Shown here: piece after piece, positions 1 through 6,723 of the stretch
How the letters are laid out: each line of letters starts with the position of its first letter
How positions within the stretch are numbered: the stretch's first letter is position 1
Notes under the pieces: model-generated
Databases searched by the model: none
Told to the model about the DNA's origin: nothing
The model's input: the letters and a program-made list of their open reading frames with translations, nothing else
Made by a program: the position numbers and the translations under genes
Origin: CAYLWW01 sp964387585
GTDB taxonomy: Bacteria; Pseudomonadota; Alphaproteobacteria; Rickettsiales; Midichloriaceae
Direction: 5' to 3'
Length of the DNA stretch: 12,712 nucleotides
Assembly: GCA_964387585.1 (NCBI GenBank)
Contig: CAYLWW010000044.1
Coordinates: 1-12,712, forward strand

Positions 1-209
1 GAATCAGGATACTCTTGTATATATCTTTTTAGAGCTTCATAGTCTATTTTTACTGCCTTTTTATTCCTGTGCTTGTTAGGCGTTATTTGCTTCTTCCATC
101 TGCTAATTGTTGTCGTTGATATTTTAAATCGTTGCGACAACTTTAGAAACGAATCACCAGCTTCTTCTAATTTTAATACCTTCTTTCTGAACTGAATTGA
201 ATATGTCAT
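1..209 (-). CDS. IS630-family transposase, N-terminal fragment (runs off window)
   Basis: The first 69 codons of a transposase begin with ATG at 209-207 (minus strand) and stay open to the window edge. The translation begins MTYSIQFRKKVLKLEEAGDS and continues through a helix-turn-helix stretch with ISTTTISRWKKQI, then NKKAVKIDYEALKRYIQEYP. This is the typical DNA-binding N-terminus of IS630-family transposases (Transposase_14-like); the DDE catalytic domain would lie outside the window. A purine-rich GAAGAGA about 8 bases upstream of the ATG is a plausible ribosome binding site. The visible part has no frameshift or stop, unlike the other two IS630 relics here, so this is probably the youngest element. 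Whether the gene is complete cannot be judged. Confidence 0.85.
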   Translation of the reverse strand, partial: MTYSIQFRKKVLKLEEAGDSFLKLSQRFKISTTTISRWKKQITPNKHRNKKAVKIDYEALKRYIQEYPD

Positions 210-233
210 CTTATCTCTTCATTCCTATATATG

Positions 234-286
234 TTATAGGCTACTTTAACATATAACGTGACTCTTTTATACTGTTTTAGCTATAG
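234..286 (-). repeat. Inverted repeat arm 1 (IS630 copy A outer end)
   Basis: These 53 bases are identical, base for base, to the reverse complement of 12660-12712. Identity stops at 287/12659 and is cut by the window edge on the other side, so the true repeat is longer. It is the terminal and leader region of the same IS630 element present as two outward-pointing copies. Confidence 0.95.
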
Positions 287-553
287 CATAGAAAAACCCA
301 GATCAAATATCCTTGGACAAATGCTCAGGTAGAGCGAATGAATAGAGCATTGAAAGAAGCAACTGTTAACACTTTCTATTATGCATCTCAGGATGAGCTG
401 AAGAGGCATCTGCATGCTTACTTGATGGCTTATAACTTTGCTAAACGATTAAAGGCTATAAAACCAAAAACTCCTTAGCAATTTATACTAAATCATTGCA
501 CACTTCTTCCTAGATATTTTATACTCAACCCTAACCACTTCTTTCTTGCATAA
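287..553 (+). pseudogene. IS481-family transposase remnant (C-terminal fragment)
   Basis: The plus-strand frame from 290 translates to a clear C-terminal part of an IS481-type integrase/transposase (rve fold). It contains YPWTNAQVERMNRALKEATV, whose E in QVERMNR is the last acidic residue of the DDE triad, followed by LHAYLMAYNFAKRLKAI. A TAG stop interrupts the frame at 476-478. The same frame then continues with QFILNHCT and RYFILNPNH, matching the usual end of this family, to a TAA at 551-553. The 5' two thirds, with the first two catalytic Asp residues, are missing: the fragment begins exactly where the IS630 element ends (286). It is therefore a dead relic with both a truncation and a nonsense codon, and no start codon. 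Confidence 0.85.
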
Positions 554-603
554 AACAACTAGCCACTTCATCAATTGGAGCTATATCCATATATTGAATT
601 GTT

Positions 604-1728
604 TTATAAATCCTTTTCCCAAGGAAACTGAACTCTTCCAAAATGTCCGTAAGTCGAAGTTTCTGCATATATTGGTGCACGCAAATTAAGCCTCTCTATT
701 ATTACTTGAGGATGCATCAAATCGTAAATATTACCAATAGGCAATTTATTAAGCACGTCTGACTCAGTAATAGCTCCAGTACCAAATGTATCAATATTGA
801 TCATCACAGGCTGAGCAATGCCTATCGCATATGCAACCCTGACCTCACATGATTTAGCTATTTTTTTTGCAACAAAATAGCGCGCTATTTGTCTTGCAGC
901 GTATGCAGCAGAACGATCTACTTTAGTTGGATCTTTACCTGAAAACGCCCCTCCCCCGTGCCTGCTATATCCACCATATGTATCAACAATTATTTTACGC
1001 CCGGTTAATCCTGCATCAGCGATAGGCCCTCCTATAGTAAAAAGACCTGCAGGATTAATATAAATCTTAGCATTAGTTAAAAGATGAGGAGGAATTACTT
1101 TCTTTACTATCTCTTCTATAATTATTTCTTTTAGCTGTGTTAAACTTAGTTCATGGCTATGTTGAGTAGAAAGTACTATAGAATCTACATATAACGGGAT
1201 ATTTTTATCGTAAAAAACACTAACCTGAGCTTTAGCATCAGGTCCTATTTTTTTACCTTCTTTAGTATTGCGAAATTCTTTATGCCTTAACATGAGAGCA
1301 TGAGCCAACATTATAGGCATAGGCATATATTCCTCTGTTTCATTGCAAGCAAATCCAAACATCATACCTTGATCTCCTGCGCCTATTTCGATTCCACTAT
1401 CTACTCCTACAGCTATTTCTTGAGATTGCTCAGCTATTTTACTAACTAAAACAAAATTTTCAGAATCTATACCCCATTCATTATTAACATGACCTATCTT
1501 TTCCAAAACATTTTTAACTATATTGTGGTAATTAAGGTTTGCTTGGCTGGTAATTTCACCTAATAGATAAATTGTATTACCTTTACATGCTGCTTCTATA
1601 GCAACGCGACTAAACTTGTCTACTTTTAAACAAGCATCCAATATAGTATCAGAAATCTGATCGCAAATTTTATCTGGATGTCCATCTGATACTGATTCAG
1701 AAGTAAATAGGCCTTGATTGATTAACAT
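604..1728 (-). CDS. metK: S-adenosylmethionine synthetase
   Basis: MetK makes S-adenosylmethionine from methionine and ATP in the cytosol, supplying the methyl donor for RNA, protein and ubiquinone methylation. The 374-residue protein is close to the usual 380-400. Visible signatures are SESVSDGHPDKICDQ (10-24, with the ATP/Mg-binding His17 and Asp19), GAGDQGMMFGFA (116-127), GRKIIVDTYGG (243-253) and GGGAFSGKDPTKVDRSAA (258-275). The C-terminus ends just after YGHFGRVQFPWEK, where many homologues have a few more residues; no core motif is lost. No Shine-Dalgarno is obvious before the ATG; a TATAAT on the minus strand (1752-1757) lies about 25 bases upstream. It faces a remnant IS on its 3' side and the unknown 499-residue gene upstream. 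An intact copy is notable because metK is degraded in several Rickettsia species. Confidence 0.96.
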   Translation of the reverse strand: MLINQGLFTSESVSDGHPDKICDQISDTILDACLKVDKFSRVAIEAACKGNTIYLLGEITSQANLNYHNIVKNVLEKIGHVNNEWGIDSENFVLVSKIAEQSQEIAVGVDSGIEIGAGDQGMMFGFACNETEEYMPMPIMLAHALMLRHKEFRNTKEGKKIGPDAKAQVSVFYDKNIPLYVDSIVLSTQHSHELSLTQLKEIIIEEIVKKVIPPHLLTNAKIYINPAGLFTIGGPIADAGLTGRKIIVDTYGGYSRHGGGAFSGKDPTKVDRSAAYAARQIARYFVAKKIAKSCEVRVAYAIGIAQPVMINIDTFGTGAITESDVLNKLPIGNIYDLMHPQVIIERLNLRAPIYAETSTYGHFGRVQFPWEKDL

Positions 1729-1941
1729 AAAGACTTTTTATTATGTTGAATTATTATAGTTTTTCTACTTATAAAAGCTTAAGAATAAATGTTCTTATGT
1801 TAAATAACTAACTAATAAACTTAAAGCTAACATTTAGCGGTAAAATTTAATGCATTATAACTTTTTGTACTTAAATTAGCTAATGAAAAATAAGTAAATT
1901 TAAAGCAAGATTACCTCGCTTTATAAATCATCAAAATATAA

Positions 1942-1950
1942 TGCTATAAT
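1942..1950 (+). promoter_or_regulatory. Extended -10 promoter motif with no gene downstream
   Basis: TGCTATAAT is a perfect extended -10 element on the plus strand. No good -35 hexamer is present at the usual distance (TATAAA-like only). No plus-strand gene follows before 4176, so any transcript would be non-coding or would run antisense into the 499-residue gene. In DNA this AT-rich such matches arise by chance, hence the low score. Confidence 0.25.
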
Positions 1951-2145
1951 GTTAAAGACTGTAATAAACAGATTAATCAACTTATAAAATACTATTAATC
2001 TATATATCAGATAGCTTAGAAAATTCAAATCATCACCAATGAATCTTGAAAAGCTCTTAGAAACTGAGTTTTACAATAAAATTATAGGAGTATTTTTTGA
2101 TTGTAATAAAGTTTAGTAAAGTATAGATATTTTTGCTGGATCTGC

Positions 2146-2189
2146 TTAGGGGTGATTTAGAGTTTTTTCCTCTTCTCACCCTCCCCTAA
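2146..2189. repeat. GC-richer imperfect hairpin
   Basis: TTAGGGGTGA (2146-2155) can pair with TCACC...CCCCTAA (2176-2189), giving about 10 base pairs with a 4-base bulge on the 3' arm. A further AGAG (2159-2162) / CTCT (2170-2173) pairing lies inside the loop. It stands out as a G/C cluster in AT-rich spacer. No U-tract follows on either strand, so it is not a classical rho-independent terminator. It lies 130 bases beyond the stop codon of the 499-residue minus-strand gene. Confidence 0.4.
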
Positions 2190-2319
2190 ACGATATTGGG
2201 CATCTCTAATTTTTATAGCGCTGACATTAATTCTCCTTGTGATTAATATCAGGATATACCTCAATATCTTTTGCTTAAAATTAGTAAGATATGCTATTTT
2301 TTATTGCATTCGCCTTATA

Positions 2320-3819
2320 TTATAAGGCTAAGTTGTAATTTGAGCACTCTATTTCTGGACTAACCAATTTTCCTAAGTAATTGAATGCGTCATGAACTAG
2401 ATTATTCATACTATTCTCAATATCATTTTTAATATCTGATAGATACTCCAATGCATCATTAGCTGCTTTAGAAGTATACTCATAGCTAGTGCTAGCTTCT
2501 TTAGCTCCGTAATAGTATGCATCACTAGCTGCTTTAGCTACGTCGTCAGCAGTGGTATTATAGAAAACTTTTATTGCTGAAACGCCTACTTTTAAGCCTT
2601 CTATCGCTTTTACTGTTATGCTAGAAGTATTATAGAATTTAACTACAGAGCTAAGTAAATCTAAGCCTTGCATAATACCTGAATCCTTTTCATAACCATA
2701 ATGAGTGAACCCGTATTTAACTCCTTCTAAAGCTAATCCGAACAAGAATGTTGCAGTACCACCAGCATAGAAATTGATCAACATGCTAGCTGCAGTGCTT
2801 AAAAGATCTGTACCATAGTGACCATTTGAGTGGATTTTGGAGTTATATAAACCCGAGTTAATTAAAGGCAAAAAATTTCCTGTAGCATAAGAATCAAGTG
2901 AACTTAACACACCATGTGCTGCACCTAAGTAAGGAGAATAGGATCCTTCCGCAATTTTCCAACTTTCTGTATCTACATATCCATTTTTACCTAGGGATGA
3001 AATAATGTCATTATAAGTGTTATTCAAGAATTTTTCATTTTCAATTATATATAATGCTGAAGGTGTTATTTCATGTAAATAATGTTTAACAGTATTATAG
3101 TGATTATAGTGGAATTTGGTATTTTGATAAGCTTGATTGGTGCTTTGATTATTAAATACGAGCTGATAATCTTCTTCATTAAAATTATCACGATCGTCTA
3201 TTTTAAAATTAGGGCCAGCTTTTAAAGCAATTTTTAATTCAATATTACCTTCATTAAAAGCCCCGTCTTTATTTTTAGGTATAAAAAAAGTACGTTCAGT
3301 TGTAAAATCTCTCCCTGCTATTATTGTCTTAACATCATTTTCAAGATGTTCCACCACATATGTATTGCTTATATCCATTTTACCTGATTCTATATCAAAT
3401 CCAACACGGTAATCTTCTCTCGGATTTGATACTAAGTTATAATTAATATCACGAGTATTATTATAAAGTAGATTATTATAAATTTTAATAAAAAGTTCAC
3501 TACTATCTGCAATAGTTCTTTGTGAAGGAAGTGAGATTGCAACATTTGCTGCTGTTTCTGTGTAACCATTATTAAGCAAATCTTGGGAAAAAGCATCTAC
3601 GCTATTATAGCTATCGATTCTGCCCTTACCTACTACTCCTGTACGGTTCCAATCTGCAACTGTAACTTGCCTCAGCTGTTCTAAACCTTCATTTCTCCCT
3701 TGAGTATTTTGGAAATATAGATTTAAATCTAAATTGGCTGTAGCGTATTCGATAATATTTGGTATTGAACCAACATTATAATTAAACGGATTTAAAAAGC
3801 TTATTATTGAATTTAGCAT
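2320..3819 (-). CDS. Unknown 499-residue protein with C-terminal 11-residue helical repeats
   Basis: I do not recognise a family. The protein is rich in Asn, Tyr and Ser, has a single Cys (492) and no classical signal peptide; the N-terminus MLNSIISFLNPFNYNVGSIP is only mildly hydrophobic. The middle (about 130-260) is polar and looks beta-rich. A hydrophobic Gly/Ala segment runs from about 339 to 367. Then come five consecutive 11-residue units (428-482) with Lys early, Asp at position 6 (4 of 5 units) and Tyr at position 10 (4 of 5), for example AKAASDAYYYG (428-438) and SKAANDALEYL (450-460). Such hendecads form amphipathic helices or coiled coils, as in LEA-like or apolipoprotein-like proteins. 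The frame is fully open for 1.5 kb, which argues for a real gene. It sits alone between a spacer and an IS630 relic. A secreted or membrane-associated effector is possible but is inference only. Confidence 0.8.
   Translation of the reverse strand: MLNSIISFLNPFNYNVGSIPNIIEYATANLDLNLYFQNTQGRNEGLEQLRQVTVADWNRTGVVGKGRIDSYNSVDAFSQDLLNNGYTETAANVAISLPSQRTIADSSELFIKIYNNLLYNNTRDINYNLVSNPREDYRVGFDIESGKMDISNTYVVEHLENDVKTIIAGRDFTTERTFFIPKNKDGAFNEGNIELKIALKAGPNFKIDDRDNFNEEDYQLVFNNQSTNQAYQNTKFHYNHYNTVKHYLHEITPSALYIIENEKFLNNTYNDIISSLGKNGYVDTESWKIAEGSYSPYLGAAHGVLSSLDSYATGNFLPLINSGLYNSKIHSNGHYGTDLLSTAASMLINFYAGGTATFLFGLALEGVKYGFTHYGYEKDSGIMQGLDLLSSVVKFYNTSSITVKAIEGLKVGVSAIKVFYNTTADDVAKAASDAYYYGAKEASTSYEYTSKAANDALEYLSDIKNDIENSMNNLVHDAFNYLGKLVSPEIECSNYNLAL
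2374..2538 (-). repeat. 33-base tandem repeat inside the 499-residue gene (11-residue units)
   Basis: Codons 428-482 form five 33-base units. Units 1 (2506-2538) and 3 (2440-2472) share 20 of 21 bases over their first part (CTAAAGCAGCTA, then TGATGCAT), and unit 2 shares GCTAAAG and AGCTAG. Units 4 and 5 are recognisable only at protein level. The array looks like a tandem duplication series with older units at the 3' end of the gene. Confidence 0.75.
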
Positions 3820-4175
3820 GTTATTATTTTTAATAAAAAATTTTGTTAAGTGAAATAAATAGAATCAAAAACAGTATAAAAATTTTACTAATAAATAATT
3901 GTTTTATATTGTTTTTACTACTATATGGGCTATATTATAAACAGTTCACAAAAGAATGTCATTTAAAAATCCATTATAAAATACTGTAATAACACAATAT
4001 TATCCGGTTTCATTAAGTCTCTACAAACAAAAGTAGTATATTATTGTTTTATCTTTATATTTCGTTTTTATAATAATAAAAACAAATCATTGACAATAAT
4101 GGTCAAGCAATTATTCACTAAACTTTTTTCAAAACTGATTTTATACTAACTACATACAGTCAAAACTTTACAAAA
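3820..4175. other. 356-base AT-rich spacer, no gene seen
   Basis: No coding sequence or RNA gene is visible. It contains the 5' flank of the 499-residue minus-strand gene, with an AGTATA (3873-3878; TATACT on the minus strand) as a weak -10 candidate lacking a matching -35. A short inverted repeat TTGAC-N7-GTCAA occurs at 4090-4106. The right part probably includes the decayed outer end of the IS630 relic that follows, but no terminal repeat can be identified. Confidence 0.55.
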
Positions 4176-5009
4176 GTGTTGCAGCAAATGTTAGTTAAAC
4201 AATGTATCAATAGAACAGTTTATAGATCGTCTTATACTATTTCTAAGTTAAAAGAGGAGTGCAGAATAAAGTTAAAAGAATGGATTGAAACTAAACTCAC
4301 AAGCACACTAAAAGAGTTAGTGCTTAGATGCGCTTCAGAGCTCAAGATAAAAATAGGCCAATCAAGTAGGAAGTTAAAGAAGCTAAGATTTTCTCATATA
4401 ACTAGGAGAAAAAGCACTATACCTTTGAGACTTCAACAGTTAAAATGAGCTGTGACCTTGCAGAGTCTAATTAAATAGGTGAGCGTCAGCGAATTACCCA
4501 AATTTGACAACGCAAATGTTGAAGTATCAAAGATATATACTCATTCCCAAATAGGGTTAGTATGGTTTAAAAAATTTAAAAAAGGAAGTAGAACGAGAAT
4601 TTTGTATAAATTAGGATTTAAATCGTTTTATTTATATACTGCTGCATCTGCCAGTGGCAAAGAATTTACCTTAATAGCGGATTCGGTTGATAGGCTTACA
4701 ATGCAGATCTTTTTAGATGAATTTTCTATATATAAAACGCTAAAAAATGATGCAATCCTTGTTATAGACAATGCTGGTTGGCATAAATCACTGAGCATTG
4801 CTGCAAACATAAAGACTGGCTTTCTCCCTACATACTCGCCCGAGCCAAACCCAATTGAGAAGCTCTGGAAGCGCATGAAAGATCATATTTTAAAAAATTG
4901 AGTATATGAAACTCTTTGTTATTTAGAGTAATCAGTTATTTCTTTTATTAACTCCATGACAAAAAAGACCATTACTTCAATTTACTCCTGCCATTATATA
5001 GAATTATAA
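4176..5009 (+). pseudogene. Degenerate IS630-family transposase (DDE_3 type), broken by stops and frame change
   Basis: Two open pieces form one dead transposase. The first (4176-4448, 90 residues) carries a helix-turn-helix-like region ending in LKKLRFSHITRRKSTIP. The second (about 4479-4901) carries the catalytic domain: KKGSRTRILYKLGFKSFYLY, then IADSVDRLTMQIFLDEFS, VIDNAGWHKS with the second catalytic Asp, and LPTYSPEPNPIEKLWKRM with the catalytic Glu. The first catalytic Asp, expected just before YTHSQIGL (family DE-S-RFGTHS), appears as VEVSKIYTHS, so it is not Asp. After a TGA (4899-4901) the frame still reads VYETLCYLE, another stop, then SVISFINSMTKKTITSIYS to a TAA at 5007-5009, so the normal C-terminus is present but interrupted. 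Differs from the IS630 at the window ends. Not functional. Confidence 0.85.
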
Positions 5010-5120
5010 CTCGGCAATAGTATTATTTCTAGCCTGAGCACATTTTTCTCAATTTTCTTGATTTCTTTGTTCGAAGATGAGTAAGATATACTTTCTCCCT
5101 CATCCTTTACTTATTAGTTA

Positions 5121-5510
5121 TTAACTTATAAACTTTTCATTATTAAGCGCAACTAAATTTTCATTTTTTATAACCCCATACAATCCTTCTATATCGTATA
5201 TTTTTCTCGCTTCAGGTTGAAAAATATGCACAATGATTCCATTAACATCTAGTAATGTCCAGGAAGTGCTGCCTAATCCTTCAATAATTACTCCTCCTTT
5301 ATAATATTTTTTAATTTCATCTGCCAGGTGTTCTGCTAATGCGCTAGAATGCCTTGCGGATAGAGAAGACGCTATTATTAAGTAGTATGCTATATTACTT
5401 TTATTATTTAAGTCGATAAATACTATATCTTCTGCTTTATTATCTTCTAATTTTTGTATGATTTTAGTTTTTAATTCAGTAAAAAAATCTCTATTCATTT
5501 GATTTTGCAT
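5121..5510 (-). CDS. rsfS: Ribosomal silencing factor RsfS (Iojap family)
   Basis: RsfS binds ribosomal protein uL14 on the large subunit and blocks joining of the subunits when nutrients are short. The 129-residue product is of normal size (105-140). The family core is clear: DIVFIDLNNKSNIAYYLIIA (28-47), SARHSSALAEHLADEI (51-66), GVIIEGLGSTSWTLLDVNGI (73-92) and IVHIFQPEARKIYDIEGLYG (93-112). The GxxxxxWxLLDxGxxxVHxF pattern and the R-x-x-Y-x-x-E-x-L-(W/Y) ending are diagnostic. The first ATG (5510) gives MQNQMNRDFF; the second, four codons on (5498), is an equally plausible start and neither has a good Shine-Dalgarno. It is alone on its strand here, followed within about 110 bases by the convergent IS630 relic. 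In many genomes rsfS sits beside nadD or rlmH, not seen here. Confidence 0.93.
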   Translation of the reverse strand: MQNQMNRDFFTELKTKIIQKLEDNKAEDIVFIDLNNKSNIAYYLIIASSLSARHSSALAEHLADEIKKYYKGGVIIEGLGSTSWTLLDVNGIIVHIFQPEARKIYDIEGLYGVIKNENLVALNNEKFIS

Positions 5511-5874
5511 GTTTTGTTCTTTTAATATAATTTATAATTTGTTACGATAATTTAAAAACATAAGGTATATTAATTATTATGTTATCATTAAGTTATATTT
5601 TTCCAATAACAACATCTTAATTTATTACTAATATATTTTCATACTATAGAATTATTTAAGTGAAAACTCAAAACACAAAATATATTTGTTAGAATACATC
5701 TAAAATAAAATATAAGAAAGATACTATGCTATCTATTTTGTACTTTGGATTTTATTAAAATATTTCAAAAATGCCAGATTGAATTTATCATTTCTCTTTA
5801 CTTAACCATTACTCAGGTTTATCTATTATTTTATTTTTTACAATAATAATTTATAAAGACCTAACTTAATAGAA
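5511..5874. other. Divergent AT-rich spacer between rsfS and bamE
   Basis: This 364-base stretch separates leftward rsfS from rightward bamE and must hold the promoters of both. No coding frame, RNA gene or clear hairpin is seen. Many TATAAT-like hexamers are possible because of the AT content (for example TATAAA near 5853), but none has a convincing -35 partner, so no promoter is called. Confidence 0.6.
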
Positions 5875-6339
5875 ATGATTCGTTCTATTTTTACACTATT
5901 TTTGTTTTGCATTGCTATTACTTTATGCAGTTGTAGTAAGAATAAGTTTATTAATGGTTATAGCTTTGGTGATCTAGGTGATGTAAGCACAAAAATATCA
6001 TCAATCATAAAACCTGGAATAAGTAATGAAATTGAGGTTTTAAATTTATTAGGTAGCCCTACTGTTGTATCGAACTTTGGTCCTTATACGTTTTTCTATA
6101 TTACAGCTAAAAGTGAGCAAAAAGCTTTTTTTAAGCCAAAATTAGTAGAACAAAGAATAGTAGAGATTATTTTTGATAATAACCATACAGTAGTTGATTT
6201 AAAGGAATATGATTTAAACAATCATAAACTTTTAAAGTATGAAAATTATGAAATGCCTATTGAAGGTAAGAAGTTAAATATTTTAGAACAATTTATGCTG
6301 AATTTAGGTAGATTTAATGACGCAAAAGGAAATCGATAA
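5875..6339 (+). CDS. bamE: Outer membrane protein assembly factor BamE (SmpA/OmlA lipoprotein)
   Basis: BamE is a small lipoprotein of the BAM complex that inserts beta-barrel proteins into the outer membrane. The 154-residue protein starts with a lipoprotein signal peptide: a hydrophobic core at residues 5-17 and lipobox L-C-S-C with the lipidated Cys at position 20. The SmpA/OmlA domain follows: a KPGISNEIEVLNLLGSPTVV helix-turn (46-65), FGPYTFFYITAKSEQKAFF (68-86) and QRIVEIIFDNNHTVVDL (93-109). The 'KSEQKAFFKP' insertion is typical of alphaproteobacterial BamE. After residue 110 there is a variable tail. The ATG at 5875 is the only start that gives a complete signal peptide. It opens the rightward gene block and is followed by two tRNA genes. 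Confidence 0.92.
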   Translation: MIRSIFTLFLFCIAITLCSCSKNKFINGYSFGDLGDVSTKISSIIKPGISNEIEVLNLLGSPTVVSNFGPYTFFYITAKSEQKAFFKPKLVEQRIVEIIFDNNHTVVDLKEYDLNNHKLLKYENYEMPIEGKKLNILEQFMLNLGRFNDAKGNR

Positions 6340-6366
6340 CTAAGTAATAATTTTTAAAAAAAGTTC

Positions 6367-6477
6367 TTGCATCTTAAGAAGATTATAATTACGATGTGCT
6401 TATTATCGTTAGTTAATTCTAGCAATGCATTAGGAAAAGTACTTTATACTGCTATCCATGTAGTTAATCCAAAGTAA
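6367..6477 (+). CDS. Possible tiny secreted protein or gene remnant (36 residues)
   Basis: A short frame from a TTG at 6367 (or ATG at 6394) to a TAA at 6475-6477 would encode a Lys-Lys start, a hydrophobic core IIITMCLLSLV and NSSNA before LGKV, which together look like a Sec signal peptide with a possible cut after Ala. Only about 14 residues would remain after cleavage. There is no Shine-Dalgarno. It ends 13 bases before tRNA-Glu. It could be the surviving 5' end of a lost secreted-protein gene, or chance; AT-rich DNA yields hydrophobic frames easily. Confidence 0.25.
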   Translation: MHLKKIIITMCLLSLVNSSNALGKVLYTAIHVVNPK

Positions 6478-6490
6478 TGCTTCTTAATGA

Positions 6491-6565
6491 GACCCCTTCG
6501 TCTAGCGGTTAGGACACCACCCTTTCACGGTGGTAACGCGGGTTCGATTCCCGCAGGGGTCACCA
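6491..6565 (+). tRNA. tRNA-Glu (anticodon TTC)
   Basis: The sequence folds as a full cloverleaf. The acceptor stem GACCCCT (6491-6497) pairs with AGGGGTC (6555-6561), followed by discriminator A and an encoded CCA. The anticodon arm is CCACC-CTTTCAC-GGTGG with TTC in the middle of the loop, and the T arm contains GGTTCGATTCC. The 5' CTTCGTCTAGCGGTTAGGAC is the classic tRNA-Glu D-arm sequence. It is followed 30 bases later by tRNA-Phe, probably on the same transcript. Confidence 0.97.
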
Positions 6566-6595
6566 TCAAAATGTGGCTTATTTATTAAAAAGCTA

Positions 6596-6671
6596 GCCCA
6601 GATAGCTCAGTCGGTAGAGCAAAGGACTGAAAATCCTTGTGTCGGTGGTTCAATTCCGCCTCTGGGCACCA
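6596..6671 (+). tRNA. tRNA-Phe (anticodon GAA)
   Basis: A complete cloverleaf: acceptor GCCCAGA (6596-6602) pairs with TCTGGGC (6661-6667), then discriminator A and encoded CCA. The anticodon stem AAGGA/TCCTT encloses CTGAAAA, giving anticodon GAA. The D arm AGCTCAGTCGGTAGAGC and the T arm with GGTTCAATTCC are standard. No copy of its 3' end occurs elsewhere in the window, so there is no sign of an integrated element attached at this tRNA. Confidence 0.97.
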
Positions 6672-6714
6672 CTATTCTATGAAGTTGAGTTTTAATAATA
6701 GTTGTAGTATATTT

Positions 6715-6723
6715 TGGTATAAT
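6715..6723 (+). promoter_or_regulatory. Extended -10 promoter, probably for acpS
   Basis: TGGTATAAT combines a perfect TATAAT with the upstream TG of an extended -10 promoter. No strong -35 is at the usual spacing, as is common for extended -10 promoters. Transcription would begin near 6730, leaving a leader of about 140 bases before acpS (6871). It lies 44 bases beyond tRNA-Phe. Confidence 0.4.

Larger units (their letters stand above)
1..286 (-). mobile_element. IS630-family insertion sequence, 5' part (copy A)
   Basis: This is the transposase-proximal end of an IS630-family element, read leftwards and cut by the window edge. It holds the start of the transposase gene (1-209) and a leader/terminal segment (210-286). 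Bases 234-286 are repeated exactly, in inverted orientation, at 12660-12712, which fixes the outer end of the element at about 284-286. IS630 elements insert at TA dinucleotides, and the shared segment ends in CTATAG when read on the plus strand, so the exact tip and target TA cannot be told apart here. The element lies inside an IS481-type transposase remnant that starts abruptly at 287. The far end is outside the window. Confidence 0.85.
1729..2319. other. 591-base spacer: no gene, some structure
   Basis: No coding region of convincing length is visible on either strand. The longest oddity is a 25-codon plus-strand frame at 2039-2116 (MNLEKLLETEFYNKIIGVFF and five more residues) that resembles nothing I recognise. 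The spacer also contains a minus-strand TATAAT near metK (1752-1757), a plus-strand extended -10 motif TGCTATAAT (1942-1950), an AT-rich inverted repeat AGATTAAT/ATTAATCT (1970-1977 and 1994-2001) and a GC-richer hairpin (2146-2189). It may be a decayed gene or mobile element, or may contain a small RNA; the sequence alone does not decide. Confidence 0.6.

Noticed and set aside
1729..1800. SAM riboswitch upstream of metK
   Set aside because: The leader is almost all A and T, with no conserved SAM-I, SAM-II or SAM/SAH core and no stable stem.
4090..4106. TTGAC-N7-GTCAA as an operator or promoter
   Set aside because: The stems are only 5 bases, and TTGACA (4090-4095) has no -10 at 16-18 bases; probably chance.
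4628..4876. Minus-strand open frame of 82 codons
   Set aside because: It is antisense to the IS630 catalytic domain (4479-4901), whose frame has clear family motifs; the antisense product resembles nothing.
6596..6671. tRNA-Phe as an integration (att) site
   Set aside because: No second copy of the tRNA 3' end and no integrase gene in the window; the IS elements here are of types that do not target tRNAs.
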